A stretch of 64,000 nt of DNA from NCBI GenBank assembly GCA_001584585.1, contig LSYV01000042.1, positions 487,438 through 551,437 of the forward strand, given 5' to 3'. Shown piece by piece: positions 21,245 through 33,500 of the stretch. Positions within the stretch are counted from its first letter, which is position 1, and each line of letters begins with the position of its first letter. A model generated the notes under the pieces. That model saw only the letters and a list, made by a program, of their open reading frames with translations, did no database searches and was not told the DNA's origin. The DNA comes from Gonium pectorale (lineage: Eukaryota; Chlorophyta; Chlorophyceae; Chlamydomonadales; Volvocaceae). The translations under genes and the position numbers were made by a program.

Positions 21245-22790
21245 GGCGCAACGCCGACCGATCCTGCCCCGTTCCCGGCCGACCACGCCTGGCACCTGGG
21301 CGTTAGCTTGCTCCCCGTGCACCCCAACAGCGACAGCATCCAGTCTCACATCGGCGGCGGTACCCTGCAACCCAACTTTGGCGGCGGCACGACCGTTAAC
21401 GGTCAGCGGGTGCTGTACGGCATTCCGTGCATGACGGTCAACAGCAGGAAGGGCAACGCGCGGATGCTTAAGGTGGGGCTGCGTGCTGCGTATGAGGTGA
21501 ACCGTTCCGCGAACGCGCCGCTGGGGACTGCCATCTGCACCCGCAGCGGTGTGCTCATTGCTGGGAACGGCCGGACTGAGCCCCACACAAACGGCCGACC
21601 CCTAACTGCGGGATGCCACAACCCACAAGGTGTCTCAAGCGTCAATCCAAACCTTGATTGATGCCATACCGGCAAGCCTTACATCGTGCGTCCGTCCCTT
21701 TCTACCCGTCGCATCCCCACATGTCGACACTGGCCCCGAGGGCTATGCGGAGGAGTCGGAGGGGTTCCCCGCGAGCTTACCCATCCCGCTGATTGCCCCC
21801 ATGGAGGGAGCCTATGAGGGCTGCCCCGACTCCCCCTGCGGCGGCGACTGGCACGTGCTGGTGCTGGACAACGGCACCTGCCTGCTGTGCGAGGCGTGGA
21901 GGAGGTGGGCGGCAAGGGACCCACCCCTAGCTGCGGCGCTGGATGCCTGTTGACTGGCGCCTGTCTCGTCCCAGCACCCGGCTCTTGCGGGACAGCACGA
22001 GACGCCCGAGAGGGCCTGAGGTGCTGTGCGGTCGGCCGATTCCTCTTCATAACGGCGCCTGAGCCTGAGCCCGCCAGGAGCGCGCCCTCGCGCCACCGGC
22101 TCCTTTCCTTCCCTCCCTCCCCACGCTTCGCGCCCCACGCCCCACGCCCCGCGCCGCGCGCCCCGCGCCCCACGCCTATTGCCCCTTAGACACCGCTTCC
22201 TGCCATCTGTGACAGGTACGGGCCGCCGGCAGGCCGACATAGTCTCCCGCGACATTCTTTCGCGCTACACGCTGGGCCGGCCGCTGGGCTGGAGCTCCGC
22301 AGACGCGGCTGGCCTGGCCGTCCTGCCCGGCCTGGTCAAGTGGGAGAAGGTGGCGATCAGGAGGGTGATCGTCCACGCCATCCGATTCACCGGCCCCAAG
22401 TCCCGCAAGGCCTGCATCCCGCCCGCGACCAACTGCCCACCGGCGACGCGGACATCGACTCCGCCGACATGGGCCAGCGCGTGCGGGCGGAAGTGGGCGG
22501 ACAGACGGCAGTAGGACGGCAGCGTGTGCGGCTCTGGGCCAGCTTCGACTGCGGCCCACTGGCGCCCGCCGCGCGCGTGTTCTGTGCGGCGCTTAAGAAG
22601 TAAGGCTGCATATTCACGGACAATGGCGGGTTCTGAACTTCTCCGGCGAGGCCACGGAGAGATGGGATCCAGTGCTGGATTAGCTGTACGATATTGGCAC
22701 GATTCCGGTTTCTGAGATGGAGGTGTTGGACAGCGCCTGCCTGTCCGCTGAGTGCACAACGGCAGAGTGCGGAGAGTGCGGCGAGGTGAG
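21245..22790 (+). pseudogene. Decayed copy of an uncharacterised bacterial/fungal-type secreted protein family
   Basis: Successive plus-strand blocks match, in order, a family I recall from actinobacteria and fungi: PADHAWHLGVSLLPVHPNSD (21275-21335), YGIPCMTV (~21415), YAEESEGFPASLPIPLIAP and GGDWHVLVLDNGTCLL (21744-21890), GWSSADAAGLAVLPGLVKW (22285-22345), HAIRFTGPKSRKACI (~22375-22420), DSADMGQRVR (~22457-22487), SFDCGPLAPAARVFCAALKK (22541-22600), GCIFTDNGG (22604-22630), and FSGEATERWDPVLD with LYDIGTIPVSEMEVLDSACL after it (to ~22745). Lesions: a frame change near 22430, an in-frame TAA at 22601 where the family has Tyr, a frame change near 22628, and an in-frame TAG at 22681. A 39-base in-frame insertion repeats the QRVR codons. 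Some introns seem present between the first blocks. The function of the family is unknown to me. Confidence 0.65.
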
Positions 22791-24519
22791 TAGCCCGGAA
22801 AACCGAGGGCTTCCAAAATGGCTCTCCTTTTTGCGCGGAACAAATGCACGTGGTGTTGTAGGCCGCCACTGGGAGGGCCCGTCTGCTCGTCTCCCTCGCC
22901 CGCCATGCCTTGTACTAGGTGCCCTACTGAAAACATTGCACCCCCGGGTGTATATGACCGTGGAGTTGCCTTCCCTGTTTCAGTTAGCTTGTTCGCCACG
23001 TCCTGCACGCCTGGAACGCGCCCACCCGCCCCCCTGTTACCCCCCCCTCATCGCGTCTGCCCACAACCCACGCCAGGCGCGGCAGGTCGTCACCGCCGAC
23101 CCGAACGCGGTGCCCGTGCACCCGCCCCTCGCCAATGTCCCCCGGCTCTCCTTCTGCTTCAACGTCTACCACAAGCCCACAGGCGCCACCAAGAGTTCAT
23201 CGACGGTGGGCCGGTACGTGGACCGACCGGTCCACGTACCGGCCATGGCGTCTGGCTATAACAGAGGCCTCGCAGGCTTGAAGCTGTACACAGGCAGCGA
23301 CCGGTTCAGCGTGGATACAGATACAGATACAGATTACAGGCTCCCCAGAGGTGCTGCAGGCCACACGAGCCGATTGGCTCCAGACCCCAGGATTAGCTGG
23401 AGGGCGACCCCAGGCGGCACTAAACAGCCGCCATCAATAAGCATGCCGCCAGCAGCCAACATACCGGTATTGCGGTGGGCTCTCGCAACCGGGTGGACCA
23501 TCATTGTACTCCGGTGGGATGATGGATCTGGCGGCTTCTCATCAAAGTCGTCACTGCACACCATCGCCGTGCACTATGCGTGCTTGAGCCGGGGCGTACG
23601 GTGCTCAACATTGCTGCATGCACCCATATCATCGCAAGTACACGGCCCTATGCTTGCACCTAGAGTATATACGCCCACGTACCATGCACAGACCGCGCAC
23701 CTGCTCTTTTTCTGCGGCGCAAGTTGTTAAGTCTGTGGGAGGCCGGGAGGTTGGTCAATGTTGAACCGCCCCGCTGGAGTTCTGGCATGGCATCATGGAC
23801 ATGCTTGGAGCCGGGCTCCCCATGTGCTCCATCGGGACGGAGCGCCCTGCGTGAAGGTCACGCCCTACACAGTCAACATGGCTATTAGCTCCTGCGGTAG
23901 GCAGGTGCGATGGTATGAAACGAGGATGACGGTGATTGGGTTGTGGACGTGCTCACTTCCAGCAGGCACGCGAGCGCGGAAGTGGGCCGAGCTGATGCGC
24001 TGCGTGAGAAGCCCGTCCATGCCTTGTTAGCTGTGTATGTGCCTTTCTGCCCGTCGTGCCACCATGCCCCCTCCCCCCTTCGCGCGTCCACTGCTGTTGG
24101 CAGGATGATACCTGATGACGTAACCCGTGGGTAGTGAGGGGTAGGGCAAGGCACAGATGAAGGGTGAATATAGTAGTCAACAGCATGAATCTCGAAGACT
24201 GTGCACCAGTGGAGCCGAGACATCAGCCCCAGTATCCGAATCCGTTTCAGGATCCGTCGTTCAACTTCGTGCGACCTGTTGTGCAACCACTGGATTACCC
24301 GGTTGCATTACTCTTGACATTTGACGGGACAACGTATGTTAGCGCCGACAATCTGCGCTCCTTCTCTTCCTCGCGCAGCTCGACCCCCCGAGTTCCGACT
24401 CTTGTGCCGCACACTCTACGCGAGTGACATGACTACAGTGCAGTCGATGTAATGAGGTTTGCATAGCGAGTAGTGACTAGCCAAGACGGGCTCGAGGCGG
24501 GTCAATCCTATCTCCTAAA
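22791..24519. other. Region between decayed gene and PIR-like gene
   Basis: An open frame at about 23080-23205 (with SFCFNVYHKPTGATK) might be one more exon of the decayed locus but I do not recognise it. A perfect hairpin follows at 23209-23244, then a short GATACA triplet run near 23314. From 23250 to 24519 nothing coding is seen; the last few hundred bases should hold the promoter of the PIR-like gene. Confidence 0.4.
23209..23244. repeat. Perfect 16-bp inverted repeat (hairpin)
   Basis: Arms 23209-23224 and 23229-23244 are exact reverse complements (GGCCGGTACGTGGACC), separated by GACC. The sequence is GC-rich and should fold very stably. Confidence 0.9.
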
Positions 24520-27500
24520 ATGGACACCGACCCCCGGCCAGACACCGCGCAGACGGACGCTTGCGATAAATTAGACAACTCCAACAATGTGGAGGACGCG
24601 GAGGAAATGCCGGGGTTGCAAATGCATCCCTTGGCTGTGGCGCTGCGGCACGTTGACGTGCTCCAGCACCAGCTTTTCCTGGCCGGCCAGCCCAATGCGA
24701 TACAGGTAAGGCCTTGTTTGCTGTACGGGATTAAACGCTGGCGTTTGTTGACACGTTCTGCGCTTCATCCCCCTTCGCCATCCCGCAGACGCACAGCCGG
24801 GACAACACGGAGGCGGGCGACGAGGATGCCGGGCCGTACGCGCGGCTTGCATGTGACATGCTCTCAACAACCGTCAGCGCCTGCGAAGTATGGCGGGACG
24901 GCTTGCTCCGGCTCAACGGCAGCTCAGCCCTGAACACGCAGCTGTCGACTATGGAGCTCTGCAGGTACTGCTTGCAAGCAAGCGTGCGTTGAGGGCATCA
25001 GCCAAGGGAAACCGTGCGACACCGAGGATAGCCAGTGGCGCCGTATGGGTGGTTCATGAGATTATTATTGTACACTTCCTGGCCTCTGGCTGTCCTCAAT
25101 CTTTGCAAGAAGGCATCTCCTTGTCCAGCTCACCTCGCGGCCTCCTGCTTGTTGACGCCCATGATCGCCGCTTCTATGCCAGGCTACTGGAGAAGCTGCT
25201 GGCGTCGCTCCATGTGCTTGATTGCATGAAGGACTCGAAGCTGGCAATGCGCGCAGCGCTCATGAGCGTCCCGGCAAAGGAGGGTGAAGAGCAGCAGCTG
25301 CTGGCAGCCGTGCAGGTGGGGTGCCTGCTTTTGCCGCATGCCCGTATCAGTTTACGACTTGCCACTCCTGCCTGCAGCCTCGCGTCGCGCACCCGTGCTA
25401 GTTTCAATGAGCAGTCTCAGACAGCCGCCTCTCCGCTTCACCTGGCGACTCCAACGTTTGTGCGCTTCCATAGTGTGCACCTGACGAGCCCCTGCCCGCC
25501 ATGTTGTAGGACTTCCTCAACATGCCAGCTGCATGCATAGTCCTCCTACGCGACCTCCTTTTGGAGGACACCGCCATTGTCTCACGCGCCAAGCAGGCGC
25601 TGCTCAGGCTGATTCCAGTCCAGCTAGAGGCCGTAGAGAACAGTCTGCCTCCTGGCAGCATGGACGGCGATCGCAAGCGGTCATTGAAGTCCAGACTGGG
25701 CTTGTCGAGCAGTTCCTCGCACGGCGCTGACGCTAACAGCAACGCTGACCGTGGCGACATATCCAGTAGAAGCAGTACCCGCATCGCCCTCTCTTTGCTC
25801 GTGTACCTCTACTGCTGCGTGGACACGGCGGAGCAGGTAGGCAGCAGTCAGTGGAGGGCCCGGGAGGGCTCATGGGCTTAGCACACACCGCACACTGCAC
25901 TTACAGTGTACCTTGCAGCTCCATTAGTATGTATAATTCCTTGACTCATGTCCTGACATGACTGTCTACTTCAATCGCCTTGGTATTCGCAGGAACACCT
26001 GGCGCAGCTCGCCGCGATCGCGGAGGCCAATAACGCCAGCACCATTCCGTCGGTCGACAAGGCTGCCGCGGTCGCTGCACACAAGCTGCTGCGCTGCTGC
26101 GTAGCGGGTTTGCGGGTATACCCCATCGTGCCAGGCTACGGGGACATGCCCATTGACGTGCTACGGCCGCTACAGGGCCTGCCGCAACTGACAAGCAGCA
26201 CGCCTTGGGATTCACCCGCCGTACTAAGTGGTTCCGCCGGCGAGGAGAGGTACGCGCTCAGCGGTGTATGGCTTGGGCTAAGGCATACCGGAATCCCTTA
26301 CTGCTTGTCGTGTCGTGTTCCTACATCCTGCTTAATCTCACTGCCTCATATATGTGCTTCGCCTCATGAATGCATGATCAGGTACGGCCTGTCCGCCACC
26401 GCCGCTGCTGCCGCGCTCGACTATGGACGGGTAACGGAGGAGCTTCTGGCGCTGAAGCTGCAGCACGAGGCTACAAAGACCGAGTCGCAAGCTTTGGATG
26501 CTGGTGGGGCTCCGACGATACCAGCGTCTGAGAGCGGCGCGGCTGTTCGGCGCCCCACCCAGGCTATCGCCACGCTCTGCCGGACAGCCAGTGTCGTGGC
26601 CCGTCGGGCCATGCAGCTGCTTCAGGACTGGCAGGCTTCAGTCGCGCAGCTTGATGCCTTCAGACTGTGGCAGAGGAGCGAGCTACGGGAGGAGCAGCTC
26701 AGGAGGATGGAGCAGGAAGGCACGCTCGATACCGCAGAGCCGCTCCCTCCCCTTCCACGGTGAGGAGTCAGACTCCTGAGTCAATAAATGCCCCCACCTC
26801 GCGCCAGGGTCCAGTTCCATTGACGTTGTTTTACCGGCGTGGTTGCCCTCAACCCAGGTGTGCATTCATAGCCAGCGATATGAGGGAAGTGATCCGGATG
26901 ATCTCCTACATCAAGGGCCTTCAGGGGATCCTCAACGACAACATGTCATGGCTGGAGCCCCTCCTCAAGACGCACTGCGCCGCTCACCTGGGCCAGCTGG
27001 TGGCATCCGTCGTCATGCCCCTGGCGCAGGGCGTGCTGGACCAGGCGTCCGCACCCTTGATGCCAATGATACCGGAGGGCCGGCTACCCTTGACAAGTCG
27101 CCCATCACACGACGGTACGTGTGTTCGTGCTGTCATTTCCAGCCCTTGTGGAATGTTGTTATCCTGACATCTTCGGTGGTTTGGCCAGTATACAGCTGCA
27201 GAGCGCATCCCTCCATGGGGCATTCCCTGCAGGCTTCATGGGACCCGTGCCGTCATCTGCCCGGGCAGGCGACCCAGGAGCCGCAGCGGCCCAGGCGGGT
27301 ACCACGGAGAATAGAGGCAACACGGATGCAAATGTTGAGGCCGCACGTCTTACCCTCGGAATTGGCAAAATGTGGAAGGCCAAGGCTACCGGGAACGGCC
27401 CCACTGCATCTGGCGTTGCTCCTGGTGGCCGGAACACTGCTGCGGGTGCCAATAATGGCCAGGCACCCGCTCCTGATAGCGCGGGCACGGGACCGTCGCA

Positions 27501-30500
27501 GCGCACCACCGAGGACTCGGCGGATACTTGCAACCTGCTGGCGAGCATCACAGCGGATGGCGAGGAGTGGCCGCCCAAGTCTGCTGAGTTCCGGCCAGAC
27601 CCGTACACGCGCTTGCGCGACTGGTTTACGACCGGCACGGGGCCTGCGTCAGTCATCACTGACCTCAACTGCCCTCTACAGCCTGTTCCGGAGGGCCAAA
27701 CGCCGCGATCGGAGAGGTCTGACGCCGCCCGCAGCCCCCTCAGCCGGAAAGGTGCAGGCTCACTATCCGCCGCTGGAGGCTCAGTCGCCAGCGCGTCTGG
27801 TTTCCGCGGCTCTGCAAACTCGGCTCTGGCCGACCACCCTTGGGCCGGCAGCAGCGGAGCGAGGCGGCAAGCAAACTCCCGTACGGAGGGCACCGACGAC
27901 GCCGTCGAGTGCACTGTCAGCAGTGTTAGCGTCTGCGACGAGGACATGGCAAATCTTACAGATGACGGTGGCATCTCTGCTTCTCTGCGGAACACCCAAC
28001 AACTGGTCTCCCTACGTGACCAGCACCACCGTCAGACCAAGGAGCAGCAGCAAGCATCACAGTCGCCCCAGCCGCTACAGGCCTCACAGCCTGACCTTCC
28101 GTCAGAAGAGCCGCAGCTGCCCAGGCCAGCGGCTGACATGCATTGGTCATTGCCGCCTGTGCCATCGGCATCATGGGTCGATGAACGGCCGCTGAACGCG
28201 AGCGCCCAATCGCCCATGCGGGCGGCGCGAGTCACCGCGCCTGCCGCGCTCAGCACCAATCCGCTGTACGTCTACCCCAGCGCTGCGATCGCGGAGCAGG
28301 AAAGGGCCACCGTGGCAATCTGGATGGCGAGCGAGGGCGGCTCACCCATGCCGGGGCTCTCTATGTCTCGGGGAGTGGAGGTATCCCTGTACCAAGAGCA
28401 TGATACAATGTCGAAGGTGCGCAAGGGGCTTCAGAACTCTATGTGCTTGGCAGTGCGACAGCAAACACTACGTTTTGTGCCATGGGTATGTGGCCGCTGA
28501 CGTGCATGCTTCCGGCTCCAGAACATTGGTTTGGGAGCTCGTAAGTAGGCCACTTCAAAGGTCACCTGTCTGGCCATACTGAATTGCGCCGTGCCCAACA
28601 TTACGTGCTGTGGCGCCGCACGGTCTAAACGTGACTGTTGAAGCCCGTGCCCCGCTGAAACCCATACAGGATATGTCCAATATGGACTCCATGGCCAAGG
28701 GCGACGAGGCTACCAGCCGCCTGAACTTTACCCCAAAGGCGACACCTGATCTTGCGGCCTCACTGCGGGAAAGCCAGCTCCGCCTCGAGCAGCTCCGCAT
28801 GAGCGTCGACAGCGCTCACGTTCAGTTCCTCAAGACAGCCGCGGCCCAAAAGCCCTCGCACCTGCAGCTGCAGCAGCGCCAGGAGCAGAGAGACCAGGGC
28901 GAGGTGCAGGCAGCTGAAGATTGCGACGAGAAGCATGACACGCAGGCGCAGCAGGACATCTACGTCCATCATCCCCTACCGCCGCTGCCACCGCAGCACC
29001 AACAGCCCGGCCCTGGCAAGAAGACCATGTCTTCACCCTTCCGCCGCATCAAGAAGCTCTTTAGCAAGCGCATCTCCACCGGCAACAAGGGCAGGGATAT
29101 GTCAGCTGCTGTGCCTGGCCTGGACACTGCTGACCCGGCCATTATGGCCCTTTACGGGGCCGACTACGCCGTACATGCCGCGGACTTTGCCGCGCACGCT
29201 GAGGCGTACGGCGGCCTCCCGGCCCCGTACCTCAACATCCTGACAGGCGCATACCAGTCGGGCTTTGAATCAGGCGCTCTTGAACCTGATCAGGCCGGGC
29301 TGCCCACCCCTGACATGTATGGAGCCACGGCCGGTCACCATGGTGATTGGCAGAGTATTATGACTGAGGCGGCTTGCCACGATGGAGCGGTTGCGATGCT
29401 CACCATCGCTCCTTCCAGCCAGGCGCAATCGTTTCCGGGGCAGCATACCCTGGACACGCACATTTTCCCCAGCAATGACCAGGACAAGGCGATGCCGGGC
29501 AACGGGGCGAGCAAGGGCTCAGCATTTCTGGACGTGGTATGCCGGGCACGCGAGCACAAGAGCTGCCAGCGGCTGCAGCAGATCGCCCTCGACATGCAGG
29601 TGCGGCTGCTTTCTCCACCTATGCGCAGGCTTCCTAAACTCATGCTTGCGCCAACGCAATGTTCTAAACATTACTGGACATGCGCTCTATTTCCTGTTGT
29701 TGCTGACCTATATTGTGACCGCAATGCCGCGCAGGCCACACTGGCTGGTGCGGGCTTCACGACGCTCCCGGACGGGCAACAGCCTACAGCTGCATGGTTG
29801 GCGAGCCGCCGCCGCAAGGGCACCTTCGGCGGCGCCAAAAAGGGCCTGAAAAAGCTCAAGAGGTTGATGACAGGCCGTCCAGGTATAATGGGACTGTTAT
29901 CACGTCCTGCAGCTGGGTCAATCCCTGACTTTCAGCGCCCGACGCGCCTTCTTTCGTATACGGTCTAGTATCCCTCAATGCCCAGCCCGTCCACTAAAAC
30001 GCACAAACGCTCACCTTTCGGCCCATGCTGCCCCGGACTTGACTGGGTGCAGGTCGCCCTATGATCCAGGCGGACAACGCCGACGCAATGTGGGAGGCAG
30101 CTGGCGACGCGGCGGGCCTGGACGAGAACGGCGCCGAGCGCCTCCGCATTGCGGTGGAGCTGATGGTTGAGGAATTGGACACCATGGTCGCGCAACGGCG
30201 CATTCGCGGCAAGAGCGTCAAGGAGGGTACGTAAAAGGGTGGAACTGATGCTTATTGCCTTGCGGGGCTTGATATAGGCGCGTCTGAGTTTGTGTAACCT
30301 ACCATACCCGCATGCAACTTCTGTAGGGGCCTTCCTGCACACATAACCCTGCCGGCACGTGCATTCTGCTGTGGTTGCAGGCCCGTCGGTGATGCAGCTC
30401 ATGGCACTCTCATCGGAGCTCCGGACCTTCCTCACTTCGACTTTGCCATCTCTGGAGCCGCTCCTCTGCTACCGAGATAACGTGGTGTCCGCCGCCGACC

Positions 30501-33500
30501 TGTCTACGCTGATGCTCCTGGACCCGTCGCGCCCGCACGCCCGCGTGCACGGTGGCCTGGGTCCTGACGCTAGTGGTGGCGTGCCGTGGGAGCTCACCAG
30601 CAAGGCCATTCTGGAGGGACCGTCAGACAATGGACCGGAGGTGCCGCTAGCTGCAGCGCTGACGGTGATCGGGCTGTACCAGGACGCGATAGAGTCCGTA
30701 CAGGAGAAGCAGGTGCGGTCATTCCGTGCTTCTGCACGCATGCACGTACAGGACACGGTGGTCAATGAGCTGCTTCACGCAAAGCTGTATTTCCGTGCAG
30801 AACTCGTCTACGGCAGCGGGCTACTTCGAGCCGCCAACCACATCGCGGCTGGTGCTGATGTACCGGCGCCAGGCCAAGTGGTGCTTGGACGCGTTCATCC
30901 GCTCCTCCGCCAAGAAGGTTTGGGCAACGTACAAGGTCAGTGCGCACAGCGCTTCCAACAATACAATAAGGGATCGGCAATTCAGCTCCACGTATGTACT
31001 GCTGACTGTGTCCTGCTAGCGGCTGACTTGCTACATTTTGCCTTACTCTGCTCGCCAGGCTCAAGCCGTCCGCTCGGAGCTCGGTCTGGCGGTCCCGCCC
31101 GGCGCCAATAGCGTCGCTGCAAGCACAGCTGCGCTGTCTGGGCTCTTCCGTCCGTCATGCCACCCTGTGCCCCAGCAGCTGCAGGAGATGGTCCAGTATA
31201 GGTGCGTTGGCCCGCAGCTCAGGATTCTATTGCTCTGAATTCTATACTGCATGTATAGCTGTTGACCTCAGCACGAAGACTCTTCACTGCTATGCTTTGG
31301 GGTGTTGCGTCGTTCAGGCTTTTACTGTTGTCAGCTTGCCCATGATGTACCCTCTGGCCCTGACTCCACGGACCCCGCCGGCAGGAGCGAGCTTGGCGCC
31401 CAGGCCACCGACACCATAACGGACATGATCTGTGCGGCGGTCAACGGCCTCATCCAGGAGTCCGCCTGCCAGACTGCCGATTACCTCTTGGGCTCCGATC
31501 TGACTGCCCTTGTCGCCGCAAAGCAGCAGGTGATGTACCTAGGCAGTGATACTAAACCCGGACAGCCAAGTGCAAGTTGCCTGTAATTAGTTGTCAGTTT
31601 CTCCCACCTCGAAATAGCATAAACATTTGTGTTTCGCCCGCTGCAGATCGATGTTCTGTCGGTGGCTGTGGCTCGCCTGCGCCGTGAGCTGCCCGGCATC
31701 CGGCCGTGGAATGACACTTGGCTGGCAGCCCTGGCGGCGCGCGCCGCCTCCTCACCCACCTGCGCCTCCATTGCAGAAGCCGCGGGTGCAACGGCGGCGG
31801 CCGTCGTCCAGGGCTGCGATAGCGGCGCTGCGGGCCTGTCCATCAACGTGGAGGAGATTCTGGCAACGCACGCCTGCAGTACCGCGTCGCTTCGTGCGCT
31901 CAGCATGTGGTCTTACGATATGGCAACAGTTCGCTTTAAGCACACCAAGCATAACAAGGTAAACACTGTGGCCGGCAGCACACAAGCAAACAAACAGAAA
32001 GTGCGCATACCAACGGATCACAAACGAGCACTCCTCCCGTCTGTATATACTGATGCCGGCGTACCTTGGACTCCGTTACCTGCAGACATACTGGGAGCAG
32101 GTCGCCAGCAACGCCACTGCGCCCACGATCCAGCCCCGTGATGGCGCCGATGTGGCCCTGGGGCGTGCCGCTGCTGGGGAGGCGTGCGCTATCCGGGCAG
32201 ATGGCGAGTGCGTGCCCATCTTCGGCCGGGAGCACATCCTGGCGCTGCACAGCATGCTCGGCCTGGACGGCTTGGGACGCTGGATCACCGCGTTGCGACG
32301 CCATGCGGTGGAGCTTATGACGGTACGTTTTGGAATGGATCCCTCTGACTCGTGATTCGCTTTTCTCAAATGTTGTATCCTACAGGGTGGTTCTTCCCCG
32401 CTCCCGCTCCTCCAGGAGTCTGCGCCGGATCTGCGGCTTATCCATCAATTATACGACAGCAGCATTGCTGGTCCGAAGGGCCCCAGCATCCGCGCGGCGG
32501 GCGGTGTGGCCAGCTACCTACAGCTGCAGCAGCGCTGGCTCCGTGACCGTCGGCACACCGACCTCCTGGTTCCGGCGCACAGGGTATTGCAGGTCAGCCT
32601 CAAGACGTGAACGTAATTGGTTTCAAGTGCTATGGCGCAGCACATTACTTGTACTGGTCTGCGTGTGTCTTCTTACCATGTCATGTCCTTCAAGGTCACG
32701 TTCAGAGCATTCTTTGTATCATGCAGGCCCTTGGCAACACGATTGCTGTGGTGGCGCTGACGGATAGCGTCCTCGCGGAGCTGTGCGCCGGTCGGGCTCC
32801 CCACCTGCTGCCCTTGGCCGCGTCCGCCATCCAGGTGCGTGAGCGCGTACTCCTTATGCCGGATGACCGTTGGTGTTCACCGACTGCGCTTCTTGCTACT
32901 GCAGGCGGACCAGCAGGCGATGGCAGCACTGCGTGCGACCGCAAAGCAAGGTCAGTCCCCATGCAAATTGATAGCTCATGAATGCAAAGAACCTGACCGA
33001 ACGTCTAGCTCTTACCAGGCTCGCATGCGGTCCTTAAGGTTTCGCCGCCCCCGCGGTTGCGCCCCCTCCATACAGGAGAATCCAGTGGCGGCGCAGGGCC
33101 CCTCCTGTCCAAGTCTATGGCGCTGCCGACTCTGCAGCCCGGCACTGGCCTTGCCGGCCTGCTGCTGGGCCACCAACTGCCTCCGGGTCTGGTGGGCAGC
33201 GCGCAGCCTGCAGTGCAGGCCGCTGCCCTCGTCCAGGAACGCCTGCAGGAACAGCTGCCTGCGGCCTTCGGGCTTCCTGGGTAGGTCACAAGGCGAAACC
33301 CCTGACAGCCCCAAAATGAGAAGATAGCTGAGAAGTCGTATTCTCACATTGCTCGCAGGCTTTGGCGCGCCCTGCACGAGTGCCTACTGGTCCCTCAGCA
33401 GAGCAGCACCCCTGCTCCCCCGAGCGCTTCGGCTGCTTCCAAGCAGATGCATCAGCTGCGGCAGGAGTTCGTCTTCTCCGCCGCACGCCTCTGGTGTGTC

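Noticed and set aside
19954..21339. 461-codon minus-strand open frame
   Set aside because: Low-complexity Arg/Pro/Ala translation with no domain; overlaps the beta-helix-like and decayed coding blocks on plus.
22717..23730. 337-codon plus frame starting in the decayed gene
   Set aside because: Starts inside the conserved C-terminal block and runs through the hairpin and repeat; only the first ~20 residues are homologous.
26843..28195. 450-codon plus frame inside the PIR-like gene
   Set aside because: A shifted frame of exon 8; the neighbouring frame keeps phase with flanking exons and conserved blocks.
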